Origin: Leptidea sinapis
Taxonomy: Eukaryota > Arthropoda > Insecta > Lepidoptera > Pieridae
DNA length: 64,000 nucleotides
Reading direction: 5' to 3'
NCBI RefSeq assembly: GCF_905404315.1
Contig: NC_066279.1
Coordinates: 5,220,501-5,284,500, forward strand
This document shows, in pieces, positions 26,278 to 39,387 of the stretch. Numbering within the stretch: the stretch's first letter is position 1; every line of letters begins with the position of its first letter. The notes beneath the pieces are model-generated. The model saw only the letters and a program-made list of their open reading frames with translations. It ran no database searches and had not been told where the DNA came from. Made by a program: the position numbers and the translations under genes.

Positions 26278-26359
26278 TTTCCAATACGAACAATTTCAGC
26301 ATTGTGTTAGAAGTTATATAAAACAGAATAAAGTAACATATAAGAAACGTAAAATTAAG

Positions 26360-29300
26360 TTATCTATTGAAAATTTTTCGCAATGAATCCACTGAGAATG
26401 GAAATACAATAGTGTGAGTTTCATCCCCAGCAATTGTTTGCAACGACTGAAGATATCGAAGCTGAAAATTGTTAAATCAGAATTAGAAATTAGAAATCGA
26501 TTGATTTCCTCGCTGTGCATCAAATATGCGTGAACACTTGTTATAAAACGATTATTACATTTGATTACTTAATGTTTGACGTGTGGTTATAATTCGGATA
26601 TAGCAATATCCTGTTACAGCACTCCTTACAAATTAGGCAAGTGAAAACAGTTTTCATTGAATATACAATTGGTGAACTTATTTTAAATTTTACTGGTTCA
26701 CTATACATAAGATTCTACTGTCCAGCGATACGTCAATCTATCAGCATATATTGACAGTGTGTTTTTCCAATATAACAGTAACTAATAAAAAACCTAATGG
26801 CGAATTTCAAATCGGTCGCTATGCAAATAAAAAAAATTATTTTGCAGAAGTATTCTAAAGTAGTATTGCAATTTATTTACGATGGTATGGAACTCTCAAA
26901 CTTGCATATAACTGTTTTTTTTTTGTAAAAATAACATATTTTGTGTCATAGACATAATTCAAATATATTTATTCAAAATGGAATTTAAAATTATTACTGA
27001 GCGTCAAAAACTACTAACCAATCTAAAATTACCCAGACCTGATCAGAACGGGCGCAAAAAACTCAGCAGGCTTTTTTTACAATATAAGTAATAGTCGTAC
27101 AATAAAATGTCTTATTAAATAGCCTGCGGGCGGTCGTCTATTCTTTATGTGGTATCATTGAGAAAGTCATTTATATTATAGTAACCTTTACCATACAAAC
27201 ATTTATTACAATTCGTTTGAATTTCGTAACGCAATAACAAATAATTATGAAAGTATTTAAACTGATTGCACTATTCAGTCACCTAAGATTTCTTTCATAA
27301 CATTAACTGAAGAAATTTGCTTCCGATTACTCAATTATTCTGTTGAGTATCCAATGTAACGATGAGAAATATTTCAGTAACATCTTTTCAAAATAATTGT
27401 TATGTACTGTAATGTAACGTAAAATAACTGTTGAATAGTTCATCGCAATAATTTTTTGCATAAGTCTCATAACATTCTGGTTAGACTAGAACGCTCTAGT
27501 TGCAACGTGTTGATGGGAAATATTAATTACTGTCTTATACATAATGACTCAGCGGAGATTTAAAATATCACTAATATACGCTTGTTAAAAAATGGTATTT
27601 ATAATCGCATATTAGAGCTAAAACGCTCATTATCTCTTCGATAAAGCTGACGTGACTTATAGTATAGCTACTTCTATAAACCTATTTTAAGCACTCGAAC
27701 GCAAAAAACATGGCCGACATTGATCAGCTATACGTTAAATAATGTGATAAATAGCTTCCCGCTCAAAGTTGTTGAATATCCGTCATAGATTGACAACCAA
27801 CAGACTTCAAAACTTTGATTTTTTGAAGCTTGAAATTATTTTGACATCAACTTTTTACAACTGACAAACCATTGACATTGAAAAGATTACTGTTTCCATT
27901 GACAGTTCCTCATTAAATTAGTTAAAATCATGTTTTTTGTACGAAATGGCAAGTTATGGGAGATTTATCTAAAGAATATGAATAAGGAATTTTATCGAAC
28001 GTTCGATAGGCTTAAAAAACGTTTTAACTAATATAGCTTTATACCTTCGAAAAGCCTTTTATTATGAATAAGGCAGTAAGATTCTAACTAAGTATTAATT
28101 CGTACGTACGAACTCCATAGCATCTAAATATTCATGAATAACTCCATCCACACGGAATATACTTGATTCATATCAGTCCGTGCGGAACGAGCAACGCCAT
28201 AAGATTTGTAGTTGACACTATAGTGCGACTTTATCATCTTGATACTTTGAAACTATGTTAAAGTATAATCATTTCAGATTCTGTCATAACAATCATTTTA
28301 AGGAATGAGCCATATAAACATTAAAATGTTTGTTCCATTTAATACCACGACGGTTCTCTTTCCGCATAGACTCTACCAATATGCTGGTCGCAAGTATACG
28401 CCTACACTTGAATAAATATACTTAATAAGTTTCAAGCCAAGTTGGAACACACGGAACAACAGAATATTTAAGCAACCACATAGCCTAGATTACATAATTA
28501 TCATTACACGCAGTACAAAATTGTATTTTTTCTGTCTCATTGAGGCATTAATTGTTTCCGAAACGATGTAAATGATTTTCATTCCATTCTTCAGCGCACA
28601 CATATATAACTTTTTTATATAAAAGAGGGCAAACAGGTGAGAGTAGTGGTAGAAGATGCAGGGAGAATCCATATCCCTAAGCAACGTCACAGAATCAGGC
28701 CAGAGATGACCTAATCGTCGATGATTTGAGCCGCTCTTCGTTGTATGCGGTCTAATGGAAGAATATGGTACAAATATTCATCCAAAAGCCCTATTGTTAG
28801 CGCTACATTGCATTTATAAGCCCCATTATTGCGCCGCTTCTTCTCTCTCAGAGTGCCATTTGTTTCTGAAGCGGTAGTAGTATCTAGTATATTAGAAATG
28901 ACATCAAAAAGATTTCTAAAGGAATCAATTTTGAGAAAATAAATGCCTTGTATGCCTTTTTAAGATTTTTGGATTGTACAAATCATATAAAAACTACCTG
29001 GATAGACATAGGGTTATCCATTAACAAATTAGTAGCCGTCTGGAGGCTCTTCATCGCTTCAATCTCAGCTTTAGCCACGATTATCTTGGCGTTGGCTAAC
29101 CTCGATGATTCGGCTTCAGCAGCCATCGCCTTTTGCAATTGCAATGGCAAACGAATGTCTTTGCTGTAATATATTAAACATAATCTTAAGCTGGTTTTTC
29201 ACTGTCACTCCACCAAGACCCCTAGAGTGTGGCACGGTTTGGTGGATACCCAAACAAATTGAAAGTAAAAAAAAATGTAAATACCACCTAGTTGCTCCAA

Positions 29301-32026
29301 AAAATATCACCAAAACCAACTAGCCGTTCACCGAAACATTTACAAAAGTAAGTGATGAAGTGACTCGTGAGTTTTTATCAAAAATAAAAAAGAATTGTGA
29401 TAATATCGTAGTTTTATAAGTTGTAAATAGAGCCAATTTGTGCATACAATACTCTATACTAACATTTCAACTTTGACAACTTGAACGCCCCACTGTTTAG
29501 TCATGGTCTTCATAAGTTCAAAGACGTGTTTACTGACAGCTGGTCTGTTGTTCAGTAGTTCTGAAAGATTTCTGGTTCCCAACGCGTTGCGAAGGGTCGT
29601 GGAAGCGAGAAAATGAGTTGCAACTCTATAAAAAAGTAAATAAAAACTGATTGCTACACGATAATAATTTGAATGACATGTTAAGTTGAGAACAAAGATA
29701 CGTCAGAAGAAAAACAGAGCAGCGTTCCAGAGACGTCGTTTCACTGTGTGTCTTCTAACGCATTTATCACGGGGTGTGTTCCGAAGAGCTGTTTTACCTG
29801 ATTCCTGCCGCCGAATTCCACCTTTGTACGACACGCCACAAGTTAGGATATCATTCCATGACTTCCTTGTGTGGTGTTTCCGGGACGATACGACATGGGT
29901 TCCTTCAGAAACAGTGCGTACACCTTCCTTAATGGCTGGCAATGCTCCTGTGATTCTTCTGGAATGTTGCATGAGAATGTTGGCGGTGGTGATCACTTAA
30001 CACCAGGTGACGCGTAGGTACGCTCATTTGTCCTCCTTTACCATAAAAAAAGTGCTTCATGACCAGCGTAGAATTTTTTAATTAAGTCTATTGAACATAA
30101 AAACTCTCATGACAAATATAATCTACCACAAGTCTACTTATAAAATATTCATACCCATAATTTGCCACGTTTAGAACAGCCCAAACTGGTTCATATACTT
30201 TATAGAAGACTACTGCATCCACAGAAACCGTCAAAGAATCTTTGGTTAATGCCTGATGTGATAAAATAGCAATATGAAACAACGTTATATAAGTCATAAA
30301 ATTACTCTCAGGCACAATGTTTGCCTTATGCCAGTATCTAGGATTAAGTGTATTGGTGTTTCCTTTATGCACAGTTATGTAGATAGGGACAGCAATATGA
30401 TTAATCCTAGACTGCGTATTGAGACTCCGAGTACTCTCTCGTATATATACTCTATACGAAAAATCCAGAAGGGCAGTATGTCTACATCCTCAGGAAAGTG
30501 ATTCGGTATGTCTGCCTGCCTACGATAGGAGTAATAATTAAGGGAAACAGTTTTTTTAAATGGTTTGAATCTTAATTAAAAAGGTTTTGGAATCCATAAA
30601 AGGCTAATTTTTTTTTCTTAGAATTAATTATTAATAAATTACTTACTTAAATAAAAGTCCTCGAAATGTTATGCTTAAAAAAAAATTAAAGCAGATCGCA
30701 GAGTTTTCACTGCAGTTGGTGTTCAAGCTTGGCTGTTAAAATGATATAATTTTATGAACACTAATTAAATATTTGGCTTTTAAACACAGTCCGAGCGATT
30801 TCGATATGTTCTACTTTGTATTAAATTGAATACTATCACACAACATTAGTTCGTAGGTTTAATGGTACAATGATCCTCCAAAGTTAAGGTTTTCCAAATT
30901 CAGTTATTGAGTAAGTCGGTTCGGATCTAAGGTTTATATTGCAGAAAACAGCAATGATCAAGTGTGTTTTGTCTCTTTTATGCACTATTATGAAGACAGT
31001 GAGAAAACACGCTTGATCAGGGATTCGAATTGAAACACCAGTTGCAGTTGATGACACTTCTTAATAAGTTGGCTATCTGCACGTTCGATTACTTTCTGTG
31101 TGAAGCCCTATTAATATATTAATTGGTTGGTCATACCTCTTGCGGTGGAATTTCATAACATACGGTTCGTAAATCAACAAATTTAACTGAATCAACACAT
31201 GGCAGATAACATATCAGCCCGGGGCCAAACGCACGATTTTTGTAAACCTTCCCATTTCTTAGAATAATAATTCTTTCAAATTGACGGCTTACCTAGAATT
31301 TGAAAATAATAATGACATTACTTTCAATGGATTCGAAAGCATATTTCAATTGAAATCAAACAACGTTTTAAGCACTCACCACGAATATACAGAACAAGGA
31401 TAGTGGAAATGCAATTATTACTAAGATGATGGAAATAAATACTACTAATTGCTCGATCAGTTTGTCATCCTCTGAAAGAGTACAGAGGATTATGAAACAA
31501 TCTCAAACTATTTCGTGGTCATCACGGACGAGTAAAAAAGAAGGACTCCGCGCCGTGATATTAGCAAGTGAAGCACCTTTATGCTAGTGTGTGTGCGGTT
31601 ACGGGGTATACCAGTTACATAATTTTTTCTCCCTTAAATAATCATATCTTCACAAATACTTTTATATTATTGTTTTTACACATTTTCACAGCGCACGACG
31701 ACATTTTTAAGATATTTTATTGCGATGCAAAATAATCAGTCACAAACCATGGCAAATCTCATAATGGCGGCCAATCGGCTTGTATTAGTGTAAGTGTGTG
31801 CGTGGGGCTATGTATTTACACGTTTACCGGCTTATTTTGTTGCCTCACTGTTATATTAGGTGACACGGAGTCCTTATTTTTTTACTCGTCCGTGGTGTTC
31901 ATAAAGGAATCACTCACCTTTATTTCCCAATATTTGAGGGTGATCTATTTTAACCTCAACTTCTGTATTCACCTGTGACGTTGATTTACGGTCTGCATTT
32001 TTCTCAATGTTTAAATTAGATTGCAT
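26360..32026 (-). CDS. Stomatin-like SPFH (band 7) protein, paralogue 1
   Basis: Exons are 32026-31918, 31471-31380, 31292-31137, 30252-30155, 29625-29464, 29163-28998 and 26461-26360, giving 294 aa. Stomatins are monotopic membrane scaffold proteins that oligomerise and modulate ion channels. The N-terminus is hydrophilic (36 residues), followed by a hydrophobic hairpin with the conserved Pro (VIIAFPLSLFCIFV). The SPFH domain runs from RQFERIIILR through GPGLICYLPCVD, VDLRT and EIPPQE to KDSLTVSVDAVVFYKV. The helical segment has LPLQLQKAMAAEAE and DNPMSIQ, and the end has LRYLQSLQTIAGD and IVFPF. It is more diverged than stomatin-3: the usual STRLLA is VATHFLA, and several SPFH residues differ. 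All phases match the other two copies. The last intron is about 2.5 kb. Confidence 0.92.
28830..28960 (+). repeat. Interspersed repeat, copy 2 (stomatin-1 last intron)
   Basis: Same sequence as at 22495-22620, including GTAGTATCTAGTATATTAG and the AAATAAATGCCTT end. Confidence 0.7.
29757..30050 (+). mobile_element. Jockey LINE 3' tail with internal deletion (stomatin-1 intron)
   Basis: It matches the last part of the element at 14085-15805 from ATTTATCACGGGG(T/A)GTG to the tail GGTGATCACTTAACACCAGG and a short A-run. About 90 bases near the middle are missing. It lies antisense in the intron between exons 30252-30155 and 29625-29464. Confidence 0.85.
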
Positions 32027-32394
32027 TTTAAATTGCTTTGTATATTATTAAACAAACTGCTGCAAATTTGACAGACATACGAGAAACGTCACAAAAAGAA
32101 AAATAATAGATTAGCCACGATCAGTACTGACAGTACCAATGGTTTGAGTTTTCACTTGATATTGTAATCTTCTATATTTTATTTATGCCCCAAAAAACGA
32201 AACCAAAAATATAGTTTACAAACAAGCTTGAAATTCAATAGATAGTTTTTTCTATATTAAATATTTTGAATGAATTTTTTCATTCTATTCATAAAACGAA
32301 TTGTTGGATTTTTTTAAAATCTTGAGCAAGTTTCAGTAAATAAAACTAAACATTTTAAACGTACATCAAAAGTTGTAAACAACGACATATTCAT

Positions 32395-32414
32395 ACATTC
32401 ACCGGGTCAGCTAG
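32395..32414 (+). mobile_element. Helitron-like 3' terminus
   Basis: The end CCGGGTCAGCTAG followed by T matches the 3' ends of the complete Helitrons at 35478-35851 and 36160-36480. The left end is not clear; the element sits just past the stomatin-2 stop codon, so it probably occupies part of its 3' UTR. Confidence 0.55.
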
Positions 32415-32432
32415 TGCTAAATAAAGCAGTTA

Positions 32433-35400
32433 TCAATGTGAGCTTGGAAGATCCATTGGAAATGGGAATAGTATCGAAGTTGTTTGTTGGGATGCGATAG
32501 AATTAAGTGTTTGTAAATATCTCAGCTGAAACAATGGGATTACAATATTATTTAAATGAAATATCTGATAATTCTTAGATTACGGGAATTAATATTGAAA
32601 TTCTTTACGAGCATTGCTTTTGGATTTTCCATTATAACTTGCGATGCTTCTTTTAGATTTTCAGCTGTTTTGATTTCTCCTTCAGCTTCAATTATTTTCG
32701 CTTTAGCTATACGAGTTCCTTCGGCTTCTGCCGCCATTGCCTTTTGAAGTTCAAAAGGTAGCAATACATTTTTTCTGAAATACGAACTTGCTCTTAGTTA
32801 GGCCTACCACACACGAATGAAAAATATATTAATTACTTCTACTATGCCTTATGTGCCTTAGAGATCAGAAAAACATGAAAATATATAAAATACTGTACAT
32901 TGTTTACGTGGGATGGGAAGTAAATTATCTATTCGTGTATTATTTACAAATACATAAAACACAAACTCTTTCTATATTTACATTTCTACTCGTTGAACTT
33001 GAACGCCCCATTCAATTGTTCCTTTATCGATCATCAATTTAACATTATCACTAATTGCTACTCTTGACGATAGCAACTCGGCTAATGTGTATTGACCCAA
33101 GTAATTTCTCAATATTGCAACTGACAATAATTCTGTAGCACGTCTGAAATATTACGTCACTATTATTAGTTAGTAGGTATTGTGAAATTTTACTTCAAGT
33201 AGATTCTTAACTTGTAAGGGTTTTGTAGATAGTAAATTTCTATAGCCGGATAACTAACAAGAATTTCTCTTTGTATTTTGATGCCTGTTGCCTGTGGAAT
33301 TCGGGATCAAAAGAAGTAAAATTAAGGGCTTACTCATGTTACAAAATTTTTTGTTTTTAAGAATATTCTTATTCGATGTGTTTAATTTTGATGATAAATA
33401 AATGTAAAAGATAAAAAAAGAAAGAAAGTCTCCTTTTTAAGCTTTATTAATTTCTTTATTTTCAATATACTTCCAGCCCACTGTCATTTCAGCTTTCATG
33501 TGTGTTTGAGTGAATCTTTTATTTTCATTTTGCGTATGTCTTCTTTTTTAACGTTATGAAATTTATATATTATCATTATACTTCTCTCTATAGTTGCTAT
33601 CAGTGCTTTAATTTTGTTTTCGACTGCGTCTGTGAGTACGCTTGTATATGCTTTTCGTATGTAAGGTGCATGCCCAACTTCTCGAATAGTTATCTTAAGT
33701 TTTAAGTCGTAATTTTAGGATTGTTGTGCTTGCCCAGGATATTTTCCAACTCAAATTCTTCTATCTACTTCGTTTTCCTTACCGTTGCTGTAATCCCTCC
33801 AATCAAACGATATGGATGCATATTTATATGATATTATATGGTCACTATAAATATAAAGTACATATTTCATCAGAGCCATTAATGTAAGCAAGTTATCAAT
33901 GAGTACTACTCATCATAGGAATATCTGTAATATTGATCCCGTGTCTATTATCCGTCTATTAGTCTATATAATATATACTCATACGCATCATCATTAAATT
34001 TTGCTTTGTTAACTCTAAGCTTAAAGGGTTTTCTGTCTAATTCTATGAAAATGCCTCATATAATATGGTATATAATAAACATGTCTCTGCAATAAAATAT
34101 ATCAGCTAATTACATTTATTTAATTTTAAATCTAAATGATGGGGCAACCTTTACTGTTTACTTTAACAATTTAATTTATTTAATATTAGAACAACAGTAA
34201 AAAAGAAATGACTGGGAGGGTTTCTAAAATATCCGTTTCTTCTATCTCAAAGGGCCGTTGGGTACCGAATTCCGATGCAGTAGAAGTGAATAATTGTATG
34301 ATATTAAATTGTGACGAAGTTTTATTCAAAAGAGATAAACCCCTTCCTTGCGACCGTTCTCCTCAGGTCTGAGAATATATTTACGAATGGAGGTTCAATT
34401 TGAATTAACGTTAAAAGACTATTTATTCTCAAGGATTTAGAAATGGGATAAATATTGGAAACATTATAGACTTTATATCTTCAACAAAACAAGCCTGCAG
34501 CTATAAGATATTCTTTGCGATCGCCTTTTGTTACGCTGCCATCCCGCTTTTATCATATTAGTTTATGTCATAATCATCCTCAAATTTTTAGAGTTTATTT
34601 AAATTTAATAAAATTTCTTATTTACTTGTGTGATTGTACGTTTAGTAAACTCTTCAGTGGGTTCGTAACATGGAAGTATACGACAGCATCGACAGTCACT
34701 GTTACTGAATCCTTAGTGAGAATCTGCAAATATTTACGAATTTATACATATAATTCTTGAATAAATGTGTTATTTAGTATGGCACAGTCAGTATTATGTG
34801 GGATTGTGATCTCATCTACCTACTTTCAACATATATTAGTCCCCAAATAGTTAATAGGATTTATTTATTTATTTACTGACACACCAACAGGTATGAATGC
34901 CAGTTACTTGTGCAAACATCACTCTCTCTCATTGGAAGATATATAATTAAGTACAAAATAAAGTTCGAACTACAATTTTGACAGAGTTGTAGAAAATTAT
35001 TAAAATAATGGAAATAGTAAAAAGAATTAATATAGTTTCATAAATATCAAGAAACACATTACTATTTATGAACAGAAATGTGCTGTTAGTTTTTTTCAGG
35101 CTTGTGAGTCATGAAAAATATCAAAATCTTTTATGGACGCGGAAAATCATTCTACTCAGAACACATCCTTGATTATGGAAAATGTTTAAGGACATTTGTT
35201 CTACTTACTAGGATTGTTTGATATTTTATTCCTGTAATGTTCTTGCTTTCCAAACAGAGCTGTTTCATAAAGTATAAACAAGTAACCATAGTATGAACAA
35301 ATCATTGTAAAAATTGCAGTCCGTGCGACATTGTAGAAATTAAGTTACAGTAAGAACGGTACATTTTCACCTGATGCAAATAGATCACCTCTACCCATGC

Positions 35401-38400
35401 TTCCTTGCATTGCCGGCTTTTAAGGTTACTTAAAAACCACCACCTCACCAATATAAAATGAATATGGACGCTAATAATCTATATATATAAAAATGAATTG
35501 CTATTCGTTAGTCTCGCTAAAACTCGAGAACGGCTGGACCGATTTGGAAAATTTAGGTCTTGAATTATTTGTGGAAGTCCAGAGAAGGTTTAAAAGGTAA
35601 ATAAATAGGAAAATGCTCGGAATTAAATAAAAACGACAAATTTGTTTTTCCTTTAAAGTGTCTATACATAATTTCTATGAGAGAATTTATTGACGCACGG
35701 TTTGACAGTTCTGCTGTGAAACAATTTCATTACGACAGCAGGGTGCATATTTTACGAAGTAATTCTTGATGTTATGATATATTATTGACAAATCCATAAA
35801 AAACATTATTTTATTTATTATATACAGAACAACGTCTGTCGGGTCAGCTAGTTATTAATAAAAGGAGATATATAGAATTTCGCTTTATCATCACAACGAC
35901 AAAAAGTAATTATGACGCGTAACATCTTCATCTTTCCTAAAGGTTTTCCATATCATAATAGTAATAAAAGTAACAAAATCAAATTTAAAATCACTTTATT
36001 CATGTAGGTCCCGGAAATGACACTCAAAAAAAAAATTTTTCTTATTGAATCTATCGCTTCTTCGTAAAGGGTTGAGCTAATGAGAAGAAGTAGCAAGAAA
36101 CTCATTGCCACTTTTTAAAATCAAGATTTACACTTTCATTGTTTTACAAATCATTTTAATCTTATATATAAAATTCTCGTGTCACAATGTTCGTTCCCGT
36201 ACTCCTCCGAAACGGCTTGACCGATTCTCATGAAATTTTGTGAGCATATTGAATAGGTCTGAGAATCGGCCAACATCTATTTTTCATACCCCTAAGTAAT
36301 AAGGGTTGTTCACCCTTAATTTTATTTTTTTATTTTTGGATGAAATTTTCTGATTTTATTTTTTTAAAATGTGGCATTAAAAAATACATAAAATTTCAAA
36401 TTTTCACCCATCTACGATCAACAGTTACTTTTGTATCGCGATTTTAATATCGGCAATACAACGTTTGCTGGGTCAGCTAGTTACAATATAATATGAAAGG
36501 TGATGCAACACACATACTAAAACGTCACACAGTCAATGCTTTGCACGAGTAAGTCAAAAAAGTAAATGTTAATTAATACAAAACAAAAGTTATTGAGTAC
36601 AGTAGCTGCATCATCCACACACACCATAAATAAATAAAGGTATTCTGTGAGCATTTTATAAGGAATTATATATAAACTAGCTGACGGGGCAAACGTTGTT
36701 TTGCCATATAAAGTATAATTCACGCGATAGTTTTATAAGTAATATATATTATAGCCTGTACATCATTTTGTTCTATTGTCAATAGTTTTTGCAGCGCACG
36801 CAAAAATAGGTTGTCGATTTTTACACCTTGTGTTACAAAATAGCAATTTTATTACGGATCGCTAATTTTGAAAAAAAAACATAGCCTATAGCCTCCCTCG
36901 TTAAATGGACTACCCAACACTGAAAGAATCATTCAAATCGGACCAGTAGTACCAGAGATTAGCGCGTTCAAACAAACAAGCAAACACTGCAGCTTTATAA
37001 TATTAGTATAGATATATATATAACTTTTAAGAATCTTAAGGCGAGCCTCCGTTAAATAAGTTTAAAGAGTACTTACTTCTTGTGGCGGTAGGTTGAAGGA
37101 TTGTGTTCTTAAATCAATGAACTCCACACTATCAGTACAAGGCACGAGCCATATGATCCCAGGCCCGGCGGGGGAGTCACTCCTGACACGACCAAAACGT
37201 AAAACAACCGCTCTTTTGTATTGTTTTACAACCTGAAATATTAACCATTAAAATGCTGTGTTATTTCCATTGACGTACAATAATCGACTACACTCACAAT
37301 CACACAAAAAAAATCTACGCGTGTATTAGGCAAAGTTTTTGTTCAGTTGTGTTTCGACCGCGCTTTGAATACAACGCCACGCAATGAAAAAGTGCGTACA
37401 ATAATTGACTACACTCACAATCACACAAAAAAAATCTACGCGTTTATTAGGCAAAGTTCTTGTTCAGTTGTGTTTCGACCGCGCTTTGAATGCAACGCCA
37501 CGCAATGAAAAAGTGTTGTATCAAAAAGTGTAATAACAATAATTATTTTCTTTTTTATATGTCAAAAGTTTAGTTATTGTTTAGATATAAATTTATAAGT
37601 TTGAACTAGGCACCATCACGGAAACGCCTATGACACTTAAAACGAAATTTTGTACTCAAATAGGGTTTTTTTTCAATATATCATATTTATATCAAAAATA
37701 TTTAATTTAATCTCGCAGAATCGCAGTCATACTTGTACTGTAACTTTCAAGATTTAATTACAGACAGACAGACGCGCACTTTGATTAGTACTTAGTCGGA
37801 TCGTTTTATTTAAGATTTTCTATCGTTATCTTCCACCACCATCATCTGATCAACTCCATATCATAATAACATTGCATTGTTATCCTATTTATGTTGATTT
37901 TAACTTTAACAAGTTCTTACATTAAACGAAAATAGCAAATAGTATCTGGGATTAAAAACCAAGGAGATGACTAAGTTTGTATAGAAATATTGCTTTTTTT
38001 TTTTAGAAAATAAGGGACAGGACGAGCAGGACGTTCAGTTTATGGTTACTTGATACGCCCTGCCCATTACAATGCAGTGCCACTTACGATTCTTGAAAGA
38101 ATTCAAAAATTCTGTGTAGCACTACAATTGCGCTCTTCACCTTGAGACATAAGATGTTTGGTCTCATTTGCCCAGTAATTTCTCTAGCTCCGGTGCCCAT
38201 CAGACCGAAACACAATAATGTTTGCACATGACTGTTTCACGGCAGAAATAGGCGCCGTTGTGGTAATATTTTCTCTTAAGTTGGCCAATTATGTCGTACA
38301 AACGCAGGCAAACGCTTGCCGTTATGTCGAATTGGTGAAGCCTATAATGTAAATTTTAATCCGATATTTTGTGCACGTTAGTTGGAATGTTTAAAAATCA

Positions 38401-38962
38401 AATAGTACAAGCATTGAAATCATGACAAATATGTACCTTATATATTGTTTAAAATTTATAGTTTGTTATACGTTTTTCACTCTCTTTTTTTTTGTATACT
38501 TATATAAAATTTAAACCTAATGTTTACCTTTCTCAATTTTTTTATTGTGTTTAATATGTGGTTCATGGTGCATTTTAAGTATTACCTTATAATGTACTTT
38601 AGTGAGTAAGATCTAATGTTTTACTGTTTGTTTACCCCTATAAATAAAATAAAAATAAATATCTTACTTTCGGCTCGCCACGTAGAGTGAAGTTGGTTTA
38701 ATGTAACTAAACTATCTGAGTACATGTAACTATTAGATCTTTCTTAAATTCTTACCTTGAAGCAAAATAATATTGCAATGGGAAATAATAAAATAAGAAG
38801 TATTGCAAAAACTTTGAAAATCTTTTCTATGAGCGTTTGTTTATGATATTCTGAAAAAAGTACAATTATAATATCTTATGTTACCATAAGTACACCATGT
38901 TAGTTCAAATAATAATAGTATTCACCTGTGAGATCTATTTTAGATTGGGGAGTGTTTGTCAT
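32433..38962 (-). CDS. Stomatin-like SPFH (band 7) protein, paralogue 2
   Basis: Exons are 38962-38926, 38850-38756, 37232-37077, 34723-34626, 33143-32982, 32774-32609 and 32525-32433, giving 268 aa with GT-AG introns throughout. The short N-terminus (MTNTPQSKIDLTG) precedes a hydrophobic hairpin with the conserved Pro (LLILLFPIAILFCFK). The SPFH domain holds YKRAVVLRFGRV, GPGIIWLVPCTD, VDAVVYFHV and WGVQVQRVE. The Ala/Glu-rich helix has LPFELQKAMAAEAEG and ENPKAML. The C-terminus has LRYLQTLN and ILFPFPMDLP, ending soon after. Internal exon lengths (156, 98, 162, 166) equal those of both neighbours. The domain is intact but further from consensus than stomatin-3, for instance NVQSHKRATELLSVA where the family has a STRLLAATTLRN-type stretch. 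The 5' end lies about 3 kb left of the stomatin-3 stop. Confidence 0.92.
35478..35851 (+). mobile_element. Helitron-like non-autonomous element, complete
   Basis: It starts TCTATATATATAAAAATG after an A and ends GTCTGTCGGGTCAGCTAG before a T, the TC...CTAG ends and A^T target expected of Helitrons. No Rep/helicase is present. It lies in an intron of stomatin-2. Confidence 0.8.
36000..36130 (+). repeat. Interspersed repeat, inverted relative to the copy at 44865-44990
   Basis: GGGTTGAGCTAATGAGAAGA and the following AGCAAGAAACTCATTGCCAC match the complement of the sequence around 44870-44930. It is a short dispersed repeat of unknown class. Confidence 0.7.
36160..36480 (+). mobile_element. Helitron-like non-autonomous element, complete
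   Basis: It starts TCTTATATATAAAATTCTCG, ends ACGTTTGCTGGGTCAGCTAG, and is flanked by A and T. It is 321 bp and of the same subfamily as 24657-25070. Confidence 0.85.
36677..37012 (-). mobile_element. Helitron-like non-autonomous element, minus orientation
   Basis: On the minus strand it starts TCTATACTAATATTATAAAG and ends GTTTGCCCCGTCAGCTAG before T. The three Helitrons in 35.4-37.0 kb are all within one stomatin-2 intron, the last ending 65 bases from exon 37077-37232. Confidence 0.8.
37274..37515. repeat. 121-bp direct tandem duplication
   Basis: Two adjacent 121-bp units (37274-37394 and 37395-37515) differ at only about four or five positions, for example GTGTATTAGG versus GTTTATTAGG and GAATACAACG versus GAATGCAACG. 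They lie 40 bases upstream, in transcript terms, of a stomatin-2 exon. Confidence 0.9.
38003..38263 (+). repeat. Short non-autonomous repeat, copy 2 of 3
   Basis: Same family as 23150-23410 and 45318-45612. It shares TGATACGCCCTGCCCATTAC with copy 3, and the internal inverted repeat is partly decayed. It is in a stomatin-2 intron. Confidence 0.8.
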
Positions 38963-39249
38963 AGCAAATACGAATATAGTAAAACTTAATACCGTTATTA
39001 TAGAAATGTAATATTATATTGTAAAGTAATTAAATTCCAATTTATTCACTAATACGAAAATAAAATATATAAACACCAAAAGAAGTCAATCTGTGTCAAA
39101 CAATTTGAAATACAAGTTTTTTGGACTAACTACAAAGAGTATATTAGAAAAGATACAAAAATTGTACTATGTTTTTCTGTAAATAGTAGACAATTCCAGC
39201 TTCTTGTCCAGTTCTCTGGAATGCTATTTATATTACTCCCAAATTAAAG

Positions 39250-39360
39250 GTTGGCAACGCATCTCTTGATCCATAGTATTGCGGATGTCCATGGGCGGTT
39301 AGCTCATCAATCCCCATCAGGTGTATCTCCTGCCTGTTTGCCCCCTGTTACTTTCATAAC
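39250..39360 (+). repeat. LINE-tail-like fragment
   Basis: The run from GGTTGGCAACGC to CATCAGGTGTATCTCCTGCC and TTTGCCCCC is the usual 3' end of a dispersed lepidopteran LINE family. No coding part remains. Confidence 0.5.
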
Positions 39361-39387
39361 AGTATTTAGAAACATGAAGTAAATACA

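Noticed and set aside
29703..29996. 97-codon minus-strand frame in the stomatin-1 region
   Set aside because: It is antisense to a Jockey LINE tail sitting in an intron.
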